Assembly (NCBI GenBank): GCA_037142435.1
Contig: JBAXAO010000004.1
Coordinates: 1 to 57,205, forward strand
DNA length: 57,205 bases
Source: CAIMZW01 sp037142435
Lineage (GTDB): Bacteria; Actinomycetota; Actinomycetes; Nanopelagicales; Nanopelagicaceae
Direction: 5' to 3'
A model generated the notes under the pieces. It had not been told where the DNA came from. It saw only the letters and a program-made list of their open reading frames with translations, and did not search any database. A program made the position numbers and the translations under genes. Below, piece after piece: positions 32,397-40,967 of the stretch; position 1 is the first letter of the stretch; each line of letters opens with the position of its first letter.

Positions 32397-33576
32397 GTCT
32401 CAGCGCGCCTAACGAAACCACCGCTAGCCCGCCTACCAGTAGCCCGATCCAGAGCCAATGCAGGTGCGCCCCCAGCATCACGCCAGCAAAGCTGGGTCCA
32501 ATGATGGAAGCGATCTGCCATGCGTTAGTGCCGGCTGCGTTGTAACGACCGCGCAAATGATCTGGTGCCAATTGATTGATGACAGCTGGGATAACTGGTG
32601 ACCAGAACATTTCACCCCAACTAAAAATTACCTGGCAGAGAATGACGAAGATCAAACCCTGAGCCGGCAATATCCCAGCAAAGCTGAGCGCTACCCACGC
32701 GCCCATCCAGAAGAAGGCGGCAATTGCCATGGCTTTGCCACGCCTGACCTTCTCGATCTTTTTTACGATCCAAAGTTGGCAGGTAGCGATCAAGGCGGTG
32801 TTGGCGGCATATGCATATGCCAAGTGCGACGGGGAGACTTTTCCGACAGAAGTTGCGAATGCAGCAAATCCAACTTCAAGTTGGCTATACCCGAAAAGGA
32901 TGGCAAGAAAGCCGATAATCCAAAACTTCACAAAGACGCGGTCGGCGATTACATCTTTCCAGCCGCCTTCGAGTTCCTTGTTGGCTGCTCGCTGCACTTT
33001 GGTTCGGTGACCCGCCTCGCGCAGAACCAGAACTGCAACGAAATAGAAGAGATAGGTGAGGCCGTCGCCAATCATCAACCATTCGAAGGTCTTGGGCTTA
33101 GAAATTGTTACAAAGGTCGATGCGATGAGTCCGCCAATTCCAATTCCAACATTGAGCGCGGCAAAACTGGATGCGAAAACTTTTTCACGCAAATGATCGG
33201 GCGTGAGTTCGGCCAAAATTGCGCTCTGCGCCGGCCACATGCCGGTGTTGCCCATTGCGCAAATAGTGGTGGTGAACAAAGCCATTGGTATGGAGTGGAC
33301 CAATGAAAGCGATGCATATCCCACGGTAAGGATCAGGAGCGAGACCAAAATAACGGGTTTGGGACCCCAATGGTCAATCTGATGGCCGACTAGTGGAGAA
33401 AAGATCAAGGAGGCAAGGGCGCCATAGCCGATGATCATTCCGGAATAACCAGCAGAGATCCCGCGGACATTGTGTAAGTAAATAAAGAGGTATGGCAGAA
33501 CTAGACCATTGCCAATTGCTGACAAGGTGTTACCCAGCAAGACAATCTTTACCTTTGTGGGCATCCTCGTTGACAT
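32311..33576 (-). CDS. MFS transporter (MdtG/drug-efflux-like)
   Basis: 421 residues, 12 spans. Begins MSTRMPTKVKIVLLGNTLSAIGNGLVLPYLFIYL, with motif A as GHQIDHWGPKPV (GxxxDxxGxKP-like) after TM2. The C-terminal tail (about 395-421) is hydrophilic and coded within the 86-bp overlap with the aldo/keto reductase. Starts at ATG 33576 with TAGGCT 6 nt upstream. Substrate unknown. Confidence 0.84.
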   Translation of the reverse strand: MSTRMPTKVKIVLLGNTLSAIGNGLVLPYLFIYLHNVRGISAGYSGMIIGYGALASLIFSPLVGHQIDHWGPKPVILVSLLILTVGYASLSLVHSIPMALFTTTICAMGNTGMWPAQSAILAELTPDHLREKVFASSFAALNVGIGIGGLIASTFVTISKPKTFEWLMIGDGLTYLFYFVAVLVLREAGHRTKVQRAANKELEGGWKDVIADRVFVKFWIIGFLAILFGYSQLEVGFAAFATSVGKVSPSHLAYAYAANTALIATCQLWIVKKIEKVRRGKAMAIAAFFWMGAWVALSFAGILPAQGLIFVILCQVIFSWGEMFWSPVIPAVINQLAPDHLRGRYNAAGTNAWQIASIIGPSFAGVMLGAHLHWLWIGLLVGGLAVVSLGALRLKLPEREVAVDPRVPDAVVDSPEGLSSI

Positions 33577-33582
33577 CCGTAG

Positions 33583-33588
33583 AGCCTA
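33583..33588 (-). promoter_or_regulatory. -10 element of the MFS gene
   Basis: TAGGCT, spacer CTACGG (6 nt), ATG at 33576. Confidence 0.45.
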
Positions 33589-33622
33589 CCTATGGTGGCT
33601 GACGACAAGTTCGTGTTTTAAT

Positions 33623-34357
33623 TTACAGACTAACGCGATCGCCTTCGTGATACGTCGCCGCTGGTGCGCCCTCCAGGATATGGACCCCACCAAGGCCATG
33701 AACCTCCCAGAGACGATTTTCAAAAGTTGCGCCTTCGTGGAGCCCGGTTACGAGCGCGGTGGATTCATCAATTCCGATAACAATCGTGTCTTCGGGAGCT
33801 CGAAGCAGCACCTTGGCTGCGCTATCTGGAACCCAACCAAAGAATTTGTTGTAGTGGGGGATGGTGCGAATGTGCCCGACGACGGCTAGACCCTCGACTC
33901 CGGCCTTGCGCATCTTCATAAAATTGGGAACGTCGCTTCCCATCGCCATAGCCCCAGCGCTACATCCGGCCAAAGAGGAGCCTGCCTGCCAGTTGCGCTC
34001 TATTGCTTGCCACACCACGGTGCCGCGCAGAGTATCGGCCAGATAGCCAGGGTCACCGCCGGACAGATAGATCAGGCCGGCATTGTCGATCAGATCGGCC
34101 AGGTCCTGGCGTTGGGCATCTTCACCATTAAATATGGGTAGAAAAACTGCCGTTGTCTTAAGTCGCTCGGCTTGTTCGGCACCGATACTCCGCCAATAAT
34201 CCAAACTCTTTTCACCTTCACGGCCGGCGGCTGTTGGCAGCTGAACGAAGGTATTGCTCTTGCCTTTATTGATAGCGGCGCTGAGTAACGCATTCTCCAC
34301 GGGTTCCATGACAGGCAGATATTCACCCGATCCGACTAACGCCAGCGCCCCGCTCAT
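33623..34357 (-). CDS. Peptidase S51 / cyanophycinase-like protein
   Basis: 244 residues. Class I glutamine-amidotransferase-like fold with the S51 nucleophile Ser133 in the elbow GCSAGAMAMG. LIYLSGGDPGYLADTL (95-110) and IGIDESTALV (C-terminal strand) match the PepE/cyanophycinase branch. Whether it cleaves alpha-aspartyl dipeptides, cyanophycin or another peptide cannot be told; no cyanophycin synthetase is in the window. ATG 34357 has TACAGT 6 nt upstream. Confidence 0.82.
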   Translation of the reverse strand: MSGALALVGSGEYLPVMEPVENALLSAAINKGKSNTFVQLPTAAGREGEKSLDYWRSIGAEQAERLKTTAVFLPIFNGEDAQRQDLADLIDNAGLIYLSGGDPGYLADTLRGTVVWQAIERNWQAGSSLAGCSAGAMAMGSDVPNFMKMRKAGVEGLAVVGHIRTIPHYNKFFGWVPDSAAKVLLRAPEDTIVIGIDESTALVTGLHEGATFENRLWEVHGLGGVHILEGAPAATYHEGDRVSL

Positions 34358-34363
34358 CTCTTC

Positions 34364-34369
34364 ACTGTA
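34364..34369 (-). promoter_or_regulatory. -10 element of the S51 gene
   Basis: TACAGT, spacer GAAGAG (6 nt), ATG at 34357. Confidence 0.45.
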
Positions 34370-34433
34370 TCGCTTTCACGCTCGCCAATCCTGAAAATTG
34401 GTTGTGATTTAAAGGCTTAGCGCGTGCGGGCGT

Positions 34434-34439
34434 TAGTAT
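34434..34439 (+). promoter_or_regulatory. -10 element of the LCP gene
   Basis: TAGTAT, spacer tcggcat (7 nt), ATG at 34447. Confidence 0.45.
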
Positions 34440-34446
34440 TCGGCAT

Positions 34447-35613
34447 ATGCGTGGACGCCTTTCAAAAATAACAGCAGGAGTGTCTATCGCCATAGTTCTG
34501 GCCTCTGCTGCCTTTGCTTTCTTTAGTAAGACCGCGACCTCGGCCATTCCTAGATCCGATGTCCTCAAAGGGCAGAAGACATCTGTTTACGGCGATACCA
34601 ATATTCTCTTGCTTGGTCTGGATAGCCGGCGCGATAACGACGGCGCAAATCTGCCTAGGGCATTACTTGACCTCATGCATGTAGGGTCCAGCAGCTCCAT
34701 TGGTGGTTACAACACCAATACGATGATCGTGATTCACATTCCAGCGAATGGAAAGAGCGCGGTGGCAATTTCCATTCCGCGCGATGACTATGTCAACGTT
34801 CCAGGTTTAGGTATGAAGAAAATCAAAGAAGCATACGGCTACGCAAAGTATGCCGAAGATTCGCGCCTGTACAAGCTGGGTGTAAAAGAACCCATGCGCG
34901 AGCGCCTCAGTCGTGATGCTGGCCGAAAGGCAACTATCGCGACCATTACCGAATTATTGGGAATACCAATTGACCACTTTGCCGAGGTAAATCTCGTGGG
35001 CTTCTACGACATTGCTAATGCCATCGGTGGAATTCAAGTTTGTCTCAACAAAGCGGTAAATGACAAGCAATATTCTGGTGCGGTTTTTCCTGCAGGCTTG
35101 CAGACAATTACTGGAGTCGATGCCCTCAAATTCGTACGCCAACGTCATGGTCTTCCCAATGGTGACCTGGATCGAACCCACAGACAACAGGCGTTCATTA
35201 CTGGCGTTATCACTAAGTTCCGCACGCAGGGCATATTCGGAGATCTAGGCAAGCTTTCAGCGCTCCTGAAAGTTGCAAAGAAGGATGTCACTATCGACAG
35301 CGGTTGGGATGTCTTGGGCTTTTTGCCGCAAGCCAAAGCGCTTACTGGCGGACACATCACCTTCCATACTTTGCCTATCGAGGGTTACGTCATGCGCAAC
35401 AGCCAGAGCGTTAACTTGATCGATATCCCTACTGTTCGCAAGTTCACTCATGACTTGTTCTTTCCTCCCAAGCCAACCCCTAAACCAACAATTTCCGGCT
35501 CGGCAAAAGCAACTACTTCGGCTACACCTAAGCCAAAGCCAACGAAATTCAATTATGCACACATGGCTAACGGAACCTCCGTAAATGGCTCAGCAATTCC
35601 TTGCGTCAACTAG
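34447..35613 (+). CDS. LytR-CpsA-Psr (LCP) family protein
   Basis: 388 residues. A single N-terminal span (about 9-27) anchors an extracellular LCP domain (about 45-320). Conserved lipid-phosphate-binding residues are in LLLGLDSRRDND, TMIVIHIPANGK, ISIPRDDYVNVP and FVRQRHGLPNGDLDRTHRQQ. The tail (330-388) is Pro/Lys/Thr rich (KPTPKPT) and ends with one Cys. Family role: transfer of teichoic acid, arabinogalactan or other glycans from lipid carriers to peptidoglycan. Which glycan is unknown. Confidence 0.92.
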   Translation: MRGRLSKITAGVSIAIVLASAAFAFFSKTATSAIPRSDVLKGQKTSVYGDTNILLLGLDSRRDNDGANLPRALLDLMHVGSSSSIGGYNTNTMIVIHIPANGKSAVAISIPRDDYVNVPGLGMKKIKEAYGYAKYAEDSRLYKLGVKEPMRERLSRDAGRKATIATITELLGIPIDHFAEVNLVGFYDIANAIGGIQVCLNKAVNDKQYSGAVFPAGLQTITGVDALKFVRQRHGLPNGDLDRTHRQQAFITGVITKFRTQGIFGDLGKLSALLKVAKKDVTIDSGWDVLGFLPQAKALTGGHITFHTLPIEGYVMRNSQSVNLIDIPTVRKFTHDLFFPPKPTPKPTISGSAKATTSATPKPKPTKFNYAHMANGTSVNGSAIPCVN

Positions 35614-35637
35614 CTCAATTAAAGAATAGAGAAGACT

Positions 35638-36558
35638 TTGCTGGGACTACTTACAATCTTTATTGGGGCGCTCGTTGCCCTGCAATCCAGAATTAATGGC
35701 TCCTTAGCAACCTCTGTTCATAATGGAATTGCCGCAGCACTACTTTCAAATATTGCTGGCTGGATCTTCTTGTGGGTCTTGGTTTTCGGTTCCAAGAAAG
35801 AACGAGCAGGTTTAGCGTTAGTTCGTGATGCCTGGAAAGCAAAGAAATTGAAATTGTGGTTTCTTCTCGGTGGCGTTGCTGGTGGATTCTTTTTATCAAT
35901 TCAAAGTATTACTGTCCCTGAACTTGGCGTCGCTATTTTCACCATTGCCACAATTGGTGGTCAAACAGTCACTTCTCTAGTCGTAGACAAAATGGGGATC
36001 TCACCAAGTGGAAAGAAGCACATAACGCTTCCTCGAGTACTTGGCGCCGTAGTAACTCTGGTTGCGGTCACTATCGCTGTCTATCCCAAGTTAACTGGGG
36101 CGAACTTCAAATTATTACCTGTCCTACTAACGGTACTTGTCGGAGCAGTTGTAGCTTTCCAGCAAGCGATCAATGGTCAATTAAATGTCGTCACTGGTCG
36201 ACCGTTGGCAACGGCTTGGATCAATTTTTCAGTGGGAAGTCTCGTGCTGACAATTTCGCTCGTTATTAATCTGCTCAACGGTGGCCACATTGCACACATC
36301 CCAACAAATCCGTGGGTTTACCTTGGCGGACCTTTGGGTCTTATTTTTATTGCGGTATCCGCTTATGTCGTTAAAGCTATGGGCGTGCTCAACTTCATTC
36401 TCTTCAGCGTGACTGGCCAACTCGTTGGCGCGCTGCTTTTGGATTGGTTGGCACCCGCGACAAAAGGTGGAGTCAGCAGCTATCTGATTTTTGGAACACT
36501 TTTAACGCTTGGTTCGATCCTGTTCTCACAAATAGCGGAGAAGAGAATCGCGGCTTAG
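35638..36558 (+). CDS. DUF606/YdcZ-type two-repeat DMT transporter (copy 2)
   Basis: 306 residues, about ten spans, two YdcZ-like halves starting LVALQSRINGSL and VVAFQQAINGQL. Clearly paralogous to the gene at 12826: both share VHNxxxAAL, ISGQT/IGGQT...SLVxDxxGI, GKKHI and SVTGQLVGALLLDW. Starts with TTG (GAGAAG upstream), 24 nt after the LCP stop and on the same strand. Substrate unknown. The 3' end overlaps a convergent small gene by 4 bp. Confidence 0.82.
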   Translation: MLGLLTIFIGALVALQSRINGSLATSVHNGIAAALLSNIAGWIFLWVLVFGSKKERAGLALVRDAWKAKKLKLWFLLGGVAGGFFLSIQSITVPELGVAIFTIATIGGQTVTSLVVDKMGISPSGKKHITLPRVLGAVVTLVAVTIAVYPKLTGANFKLLPVLLTVLVGAVVAFQQAINGQLNVVTGRPLATAWINFSVGSLVLTISLVINLLNGGHIAHIPTNPWVYLGGPLGLIFIAVSAYVVKAMGVLNFILFSVTGQLVGALLLDWLAPATKGGVSSYLIFGTLLTLGSILFSQIAEKRIAA

Positions 36559-36773
36559 TCGTCTGACTCTCCGCCACCAGCGATGCTGGGCTTGGTGATC
36601 GAAGAAATAGGGGCGGCTGGAGCAACAGAGGTGTTGGTCGAAGCAGCGGGGGCTGTGCTCTGGGAAATACTGGATGATGCCGAATTAGTCACCGCTTGTG
36701 GGGTGAGCTGAGCATAGGTAACCGAGCCGGCTACGAGGAGTCCGAAGGCGAGGATTGCTAGGTGGCGTTTCAT
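36555..36773 (-). CDS. Small secreted Ser/Ala/Thr-rich protein
   Basis: 72 residues: signal peptide MKRHLAILAFGLLVAGSVTYA followed by a low-complexity Ser/Thr/Ala/Pro chain ending GGGESDD. No domain or known family. The start is supported by CATATT 6 nt upstream of the ATG (leaderless). It may be a cell-wall or linker peptide; no function is assigned. Confidence 0.55.
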   Translation of the reverse strand: MKRHLAILAFGLLVAGSVTYAQLTPQAVTNSASSSISQSTAPAASTNTSVAPAAPISSITKPSIAGGGESDD

Positions 36774-36779
36774 ATCTTG

Positions 36780-36785
36780 AATATG
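36780..36785 (-). promoter_or_regulatory. -10-like element of the small secreted gene
   Basis: CATATT, spacer CAAGAT (6 nt), ATG at 36773. Confidence 0.4.
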
Positions 36786-36869
36786 GCCTATCGGGCTGGT
36801 GTGAAGCCGAGAACTTCCTGAGAGCCTGCTGGTAATCCATTACACAGGTAAGCGTGGAAAGATGCGCTC

Positions 36870-37457
36870 ATGCCTAAGCTTCAAGCTCCCAATTTGGCCG
36901 CCCACCGAGAATTTCGGCGCCAGCAGTTGGTTACCGCAGCCATGGAATTAGCACTTGCCGAAGGCGCCTCTGCAATAACCGTGGCTGCCGTTGCTCAAAA
37001 AGCCGGACTCTCTAGATCTTCGATTTATGAATATTTCTCCAGCTCTGCTGACTTAGTCGCCGACCTTGTTGTCGAGGAGCTCGATTACTACACCCTCCGT
37101 TTGGCCGATGCCATTAAAGATGCCGAAGATCCATTTGAAAAACTTTCTCTTTGGATTGCTGAAGGATTGCGCTATGTAGCCGATGGCCGACACATGTTGG
37201 TCAAATCTCTCAACACTGTTACGACGCCTGATTATCGAAAAGAAGAAATCGCACTCGGGCACCGCAAACTGATCGCTCCTTTGCGCGAAGCACTTGTGGC
37301 TGCTGGCATCAGCGATGTTGCCACCGCAACGGCGTATATCTCTAGCGTCACCGACGCAGCAAGTATTCGAATTGAGTCCGGAAATGACTCAGAGCCCGAA
37401 ATCCGCAACGCGACTCTCTTCGCAATTGCAGGACTCCGAGCCCTGGTTACACAATAA
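36870..37457 (+). CDS. TetR-family transcriptional regulator
   Basis: 195 residues. N-terminal helix-turn-helix: FRRQQLVTAAMELALAEGASAITVAAVAQKAGLSRSSIYEYFSS (about 13-56), the standard TetR DNA-binding region. C-terminal ligand domain is not assignable. Neighbours on either side are on minus, so its targets are not obvious; the adjacent heme locus is one candidate. AAAGAT lies 6 nt before the ATG but is a weak -10. Confidence 0.88.
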   Translation: MPKLQAPNLAAHREFRRQQLVTAAMELALAEGASAITVAAVAQKAGLSRSSIYEYFSSSADLVADLVVEELDYYTLRLADAIKDAEDPFEKLSLWIAEGLRYVADGRHMLVKSLNTVTTPDYRKEEIALGHRKLIAPLREALVAAGISDVATATAYISSVTDAASIRIESGNDSEPEIRNATLFAIAGLRALVTQ

Positions 37458-37481
37458 CTTTTAGACGTTTACCTCTGTTTT

Positions 37482-38480
37482 TTATTTGGTAACAGTCAAT
37501 GCAATCTTTGACGAGTAAGCACTGTAAAGACCAGACCGCGAATTCGCAATAGCAACTAGCGCACAAACCCCACTCTTATGTACTTTGATGGAATTTGCGG
37601 AGACGGTACAAATCTTTGGAGTCGTGGTCTTGTAGGTAATCTTTTCGCCGAAGTTTGTTTCTTTTGCTAGAGCGATTGTTTTCCCAACTTTTGCCGATGC
37701 CTTCAATGGGCTTGCACTTTGGGCACCTAAAGCCAAATTAAAAGGATAGTGAGATGTCTTTGGCCCCACGGTGGCGTTTCCTGGTGATGCTACGGCGATA
37801 TCACATTGCCCAGCACCTTTAAGAGCCGTAATTACGAATCCGCTAACCGCACACTCTGGAGTGAATGAGGTAAGTGTTACCGCTGCACCGGATCCGGTGG
37901 TTACTACGAATGTAACCGGTGCGCGATAAGCCAAGGTCCCAGGGACGTTGGCAGGAACCACAGAGCCATTTACCAAAACTGAAATCGTGTCTGGGGCAAG
38001 TACCGGAGCGGAAGCACCGGCTTTAAAGGAGATTGGGAAGAATTGATCTTCCGAAGTATCGCCGGGGGCGGTGTGATCTAAGCGAAAGAAAAGACCGCAA
38101 ATGGCAACGTGGCAATCGATAGCCGTTCCAGCCGCATTAGTGAATGCGCCAACAACATGTATTTTTACATCGCTTTTTGTGGGTGAGAGCGGGGCTGGAA
38201 AATTGGGAATAGCAGGTGATTCAGAAACCCAGATGGTGGATTGATCAAAGAGCGAAGTTGCATGTGCGCCGGAGGTAGGCTGAACTCCTTCAGAAATATA
38301 GAGCCCATGATTTACCGGAAAATTCTGCAGACCCAGATGAATGTCAGCTCCAGCGGGGTCGAGATTTGTGAGCGGACTACTTTGAGCAGAAATTGTTGTC
38401 GCAGCATTAGCGGTGGGAACGAGCGTTGCTCCTAGAACCACTGAGAGTGCGATTATTCCAGTTGTATATCTCTTCTTCAT
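37482..38480 (-). CDS. Secreted neocarzinostatin-like/Ig-like protein
   Basis: 332 residues. Signal peptide to about 26 (TANA). The first half (about 30-185) ends with IDCHVAICGLFFRLDHTAP and DQFFPISF, the same C-terminal block as the shorter upstream gene (DCHxxxC...DHT...PISF). That block recalls the neocarzinostatin/HtaA-associated domains of actinobacterial heme-uptake proteins. It lacks the first Cys pair of that fold. A second half (about 190-332) has further Cys pairs and beta-rich repeats. Second gene of the minus-strand pair (AGGAG 5-6 nt before ATG). Function inferred from context only. Confidence 0.6.
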   Translation of the reverse strand: MKKRYTTGIIALSVVLGATLVPTANAATTISAQSSPLTNLDPAGADIHLGLQNFPVNHGLYISEGVQPTSGAHATSLFDQSTIWVSESPAIPNFPAPLSPTKSDVKIHVVGAFTNAAGTAIDCHVAICGLFFRLDHTAPGDTSEDQFFPISFKAGASAPVLAPDTISVLVNGSVVPANVPGTLAYRAPVTFVVTTGSGAAVTLTSFTPECAVSGFVITALKGAGQCDIAVASPGNATVGPKTSHYPFNLALGAQSASPLKASAKVGKTIALAKETNFGEKITYKTTTPKICTVSANSIKVHKSGVCALVAIANSRSGLYSAYSSKIALTVTK

Positions 38481-38498
38481 TTCTCCTGCTTTCTGGTT

Positions 38499-38975
38499 TT
38501 ACTTGAATGAAATGGGCAAATACATGTCGTAGGTGCGATCGTCGCCGCGAGTGTGGTCGGCCCGCACATAAATTGCGCATTTTGCTTTGTGGCAATCAAT
38601 TTTCCCGATTTTGGCGGAAACTTTTATCGAGGTACTAAATCGGCCGCCTGCCTTGTAAGGCAGTGCCAACCCGATTCCATAATTGGGAGGGTTAGAGGAA
38701 ATCCACACCGAGGCGCCACTGCTGCCAGTCTTATCCGCTCCGCCACCACAAACAGAGGGGCGAACGCCTTTCGCAACTATCTGACACATTTCGATATAGA
38801 TGCCAACAGTTTCATCGAAGCGCGACCCTTGAATTGTTAGTTTTTCGCCCAACTTGATTCCACTAGTTTTAGTTATCGTGAGGATTTCACCGTGGGTGCC
38901 AGAAATAGAGGAGGCGCTGGCCGCATTGGGCAGCATCATCACTGTCACCACGCTAAATGCGATCCATTTTCTCAT
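38499..38975 (-). CDS. Secreted neocarzinostatin-like protein, probable heme-locus component
   Basis: 158 residues: signal peptide (to about 22) and one beta-sandwich domain. Visible features: ITKTSGIKLGEKLTIQGSRF, then GIYIEMCQ...SVC (first Cys pair), IDCHKAKCAIYVRADHT (second Cys pair) and YLPISFK at the end. From memory this matches the repeat found with HtaA-type heme-binding surface proteins of actinobacteria. Divergent from hmuTUV with a 118-bp gap, which supports a heme role. TAAATT is 6 nt before its ATG. Confidence 0.65.
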   Translation of the reverse strand: MRKWIAFSVVTVMMLPNAASASSISGTHGEILTITKTSGIKLGEKLTIQGSRFDETVGIYIEMCQIVAKGVRPSVCGGGADKTGSSGASVWISSNPPNYGIGLALPYKAGGRFSTSIKVSAKIGKIDCHKAKCAIYVRADHTRGDDRTYDMYLPISFK

Positions 38976-38981
38976 TCTCGC

Positions 38982-38987
38982 AATTTA
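38982..38987 (-). promoter_or_regulatory. -10 element of the secreted-protein pair
   Basis: TAAATT, spacer GCGAGA (6 nt), ATG at 38975. Confidence 0.45.
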
Positions 38988-39081
38988 ACCCACCCACGAA
39001 TTTCTTTTGCTAGACAGTCAGGTCCTCAATTGTCGGATTTTTAGGCTACATAGTGGCGAATAAAGTCAGATATATCGGTGT

Positions 39082-39087
39082 GATAAT
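39082..39087 (+). promoter_or_regulatory. -10 element of hmuTUV (leaderless)
   Basis: GATAAT, spacer cgacca (6 nt), GTG at 39094. Best -10 match in the window. Confidence 0.55.
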
Positions 39088-39093
39088 CGACCA

Positions 39094-39990
39094 GTGAAAC
39101 CATTGATTGCGCTGGTAGCAGCCGCTCTGCTGCTCAGCGGATGCGGCGCCAAGCCCCAAGTGGTTTCCAATATCTCAGATACCGATGTAACTCTCACTGT
39201 TGTTCACTCGGGCGAGATCCCCAGTTATCACCGCATTGTTGCACTGGCCAACGGAAGTGCCGAAATAGTTGCCGCCCTAGGTTACAAAGCTGAACTCGTT
39301 GGCCGGGATATCGCATCGACAATGCCGGAATTAGCCGCAATTCCGATTGATACCGACGCTCACCAAGTTTCCGTAGAGCGGATTCTGAGCCAGAAGCCAG
39401 ATCTCATCCTCATCGATTCCAACACCAGTCCGGCTTCGGCGCTCACGATCTTAAAGAACTCGGGAATTGCCATTGTAAAAATTCCCGATGCTTGGACACT
39501 CAGTTCGGTCTCCACCAAGGAATCAGCGATCTCTGCCGCTTTGAAGACGCCTAAAGCCCAGAAATTACTGGATGCACAGCTCTCCAAAATCTCTTTTCCT
39601 GCCGAACATATCAAGGTCGCCTTCCTCTACCTCCGAGGGACCGCGTCGATTTACCTTATTGGCGGTAAAGGATCTGGGGCAGATTCGATGTTGAGCGCAA
39701 TTGGAATGACTGACATTGGAGCCACTACCGAGCCACATCCTTTCAATGCTTTAACTGCTGAGGCGTTGATAAAGATGGAGCCAGATGTGCTGCTGCTTAT
39801 GACAAAGGGACTCGCTTCGGTTGGGGGGATGAAGGGCTTGAAGCAATTACCGGGGATCGGACAAACACCCGCTGGCAAGAATGGTCGAGTCGTCACTGTG
39901 GATGATTCGCTGCTCCTTTCTTTTGGACCCAGAACTATCCCGCTCTTACCCTTACTTCGAAGTAAAATATTGAAGGTGATGGGCAAATGA
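39094..39990 (+). CDS. hmuT: Heme ABC transporter substrate-binding lipoprotein
   Basis: 298 residues. GTG start; lipoprotein signal with lipobox LLSGC (Cys17). Periplasmic-binding-protein-like class III domain: HRIVALANGSAEIVAALGYKAELVG (helical-backbone start), KPDLILIDSNTSP, and FLYLRGTASIYLIGGKGSGADSML, the last being typical of HmuT-type heme binders. Heme ligands cannot be placed securely by eye. Stop overlaps the permease start (ATGA). B12 or siderophore binding is the alternative. Confidence 0.78.
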   Translation: MKPLIALVAAALLLSGCGAKPQVVSNISDTDVTLTVVHSGEIPSYHRIVALANGSAEIVAALGYKAELVGRDIASTMPELAAIPIDTDAHQVSVERILSQKPDLILIDSNTSPASALTILKNSGIAIVKIPDAWTLSSVSTKESAISAALKTPKAQKLLDAQLSKISFPAEHIKVAFLYLRGTASIYLIGGKGSGADSMLSAIGMTDIGATTEPHPFNALTAEALIKMEPDVLLLMTKGLASVGGMKGLKQLPGIGQTPAGKNGRVVTVDDSLLLSFGPRTIPLLPLLRSKILKVMGK

Positions 39991-40967
39991 AGCGTCGCCT
40001 GATTTATATTGCACTTGTAGCACTCACTATTGGACTCTTTCTCCTTTCCTTGCAAATTGGAATTTTGCATCTACATACCTCAATTTTTTCATTGATTGGT
40101 AAAAGTAATTCTGTAGATGCAACAACGGTATGGGATGTCCGATTTCCCAGAGCCCTCGGTGCGGTAGTAATTGGTGCAGCTCTTGGAATTGCCGGTGCCT
40201 TGGCGCAAGGTGTATTCCGCAATCCTTTGGCCGAGCCCACCTTGATCGGGCTAACCAGCGGTGCCACTTTTGGAACGATTCTTGGAATAGCTTCAGGCTT
40301 TGCGGGGTATGGGTCGGCATGGAACTGCGTCGCGGCAACTCTGGGCACAGGTGTGGCTGCTGTAATCACTCAATTTCTAGCGCCAAATAAGAACTTTAGC
40401 TTCCTACTTACTGGAATCGCCTTCTCTTCTATCCTGACTTCAATCTCCGGAATGGTTATCTCTATTTCTGGCAAGCCCGGAATTCAATCACTTTCCTTCT
40501 GGAATTTCGGATCTCTCTCGCTTATTAATTTCTCCACCGTTCTCATAGTTGCTCCCTTTATTTCCTTGGGAACCATTTTGGCATTTGCTCTTTCGCGGGG
40601 GCTCAATGTGTGGAGCCTGGGGGAGAACAGCGCGTTCTATCTAGGTTTAAATATTCGTCGATTCAGGTTGCTTGCAATAATCGCGATCGCTCTTTTGATC
40701 GGACCCGCCGTAAGCGCCGTGGGATCCATTGCCTTCTTAGGTTTATTGGTTCCCCATTTGGTTCGACTTGTTGTTGGCCCGGACCACCGACACCTCTTGG
40801 CGTTATCAGGGATTCTTGGTGCGCTTGTGCTGCTTATTGCGGACTTACTTGCTCGAGCCGCTTTTCAGCCACACGAATTGCCTTTGGGGTTGCTGACCTC
40901 AATACTCGGTGCGCCAATTCTTATCATTTTGCTTCGAACTCGTCGCGCGCAATGGGTGAGTGAATAA
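39987..40967 (+). CDS. hmuU: FecCD-type heme/iron ABC permease
   Basis: 326 residues, about nine or ten spans. VRFPRALGAVVIGAALGIAGALAQGVFRNPLAEPTLIG is the BtuC/FecCD signature, and PAVSAVGSIAFLGLLVPHLVRLVVGPDHRHLL the coupling region. Overlaps hmuT (ATGA) and hmuV (TAATG), so the three are one operon. Substrate assigned as heme by the HmuT partner and neighbouring secreted proteins. Confidence 0.85.
   Translation: MKRRLIYIALVALTIGLFLLSLQIGILHLHTSIFSLIGKSNSVDATTVWDVRFPRALGAVVIGAALGIAGALAQGVFRNPLAEPTLIGLTSGATFGTILGIASGFAGYGSAWNCVAATLGTGVAAVITQFLAPNKNFSFLLTGIAFSSILTSISGMVISISGKPGIQSLSFWNFGSLSLINFSTVLIVAPFISLGTILAFALSRGLNVWSLGENSAFYLGLNIRRFRLLAIIAIALLIGPAVSAVGSIAFLGLLVPHLVRLVVGPDHRHLLALSGILGALVLLIADLLARAAFQPHELPLGLLTSILGAPILIILLRTRRAQWVSE

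Noticed and set aside
28314..33576. Gene cluster with three MFS transporters as a biosynthetic cluster
   Set aside because: No synthase, ligase or tailoring core genes; operons are separate and run in different directions.
39020..39093. DtxR/iron box upstream of hmuT
   Set aside because: Only a half-site-like TTAGGCTA at 39040 region; no palindrome of the 19-bp consensus.
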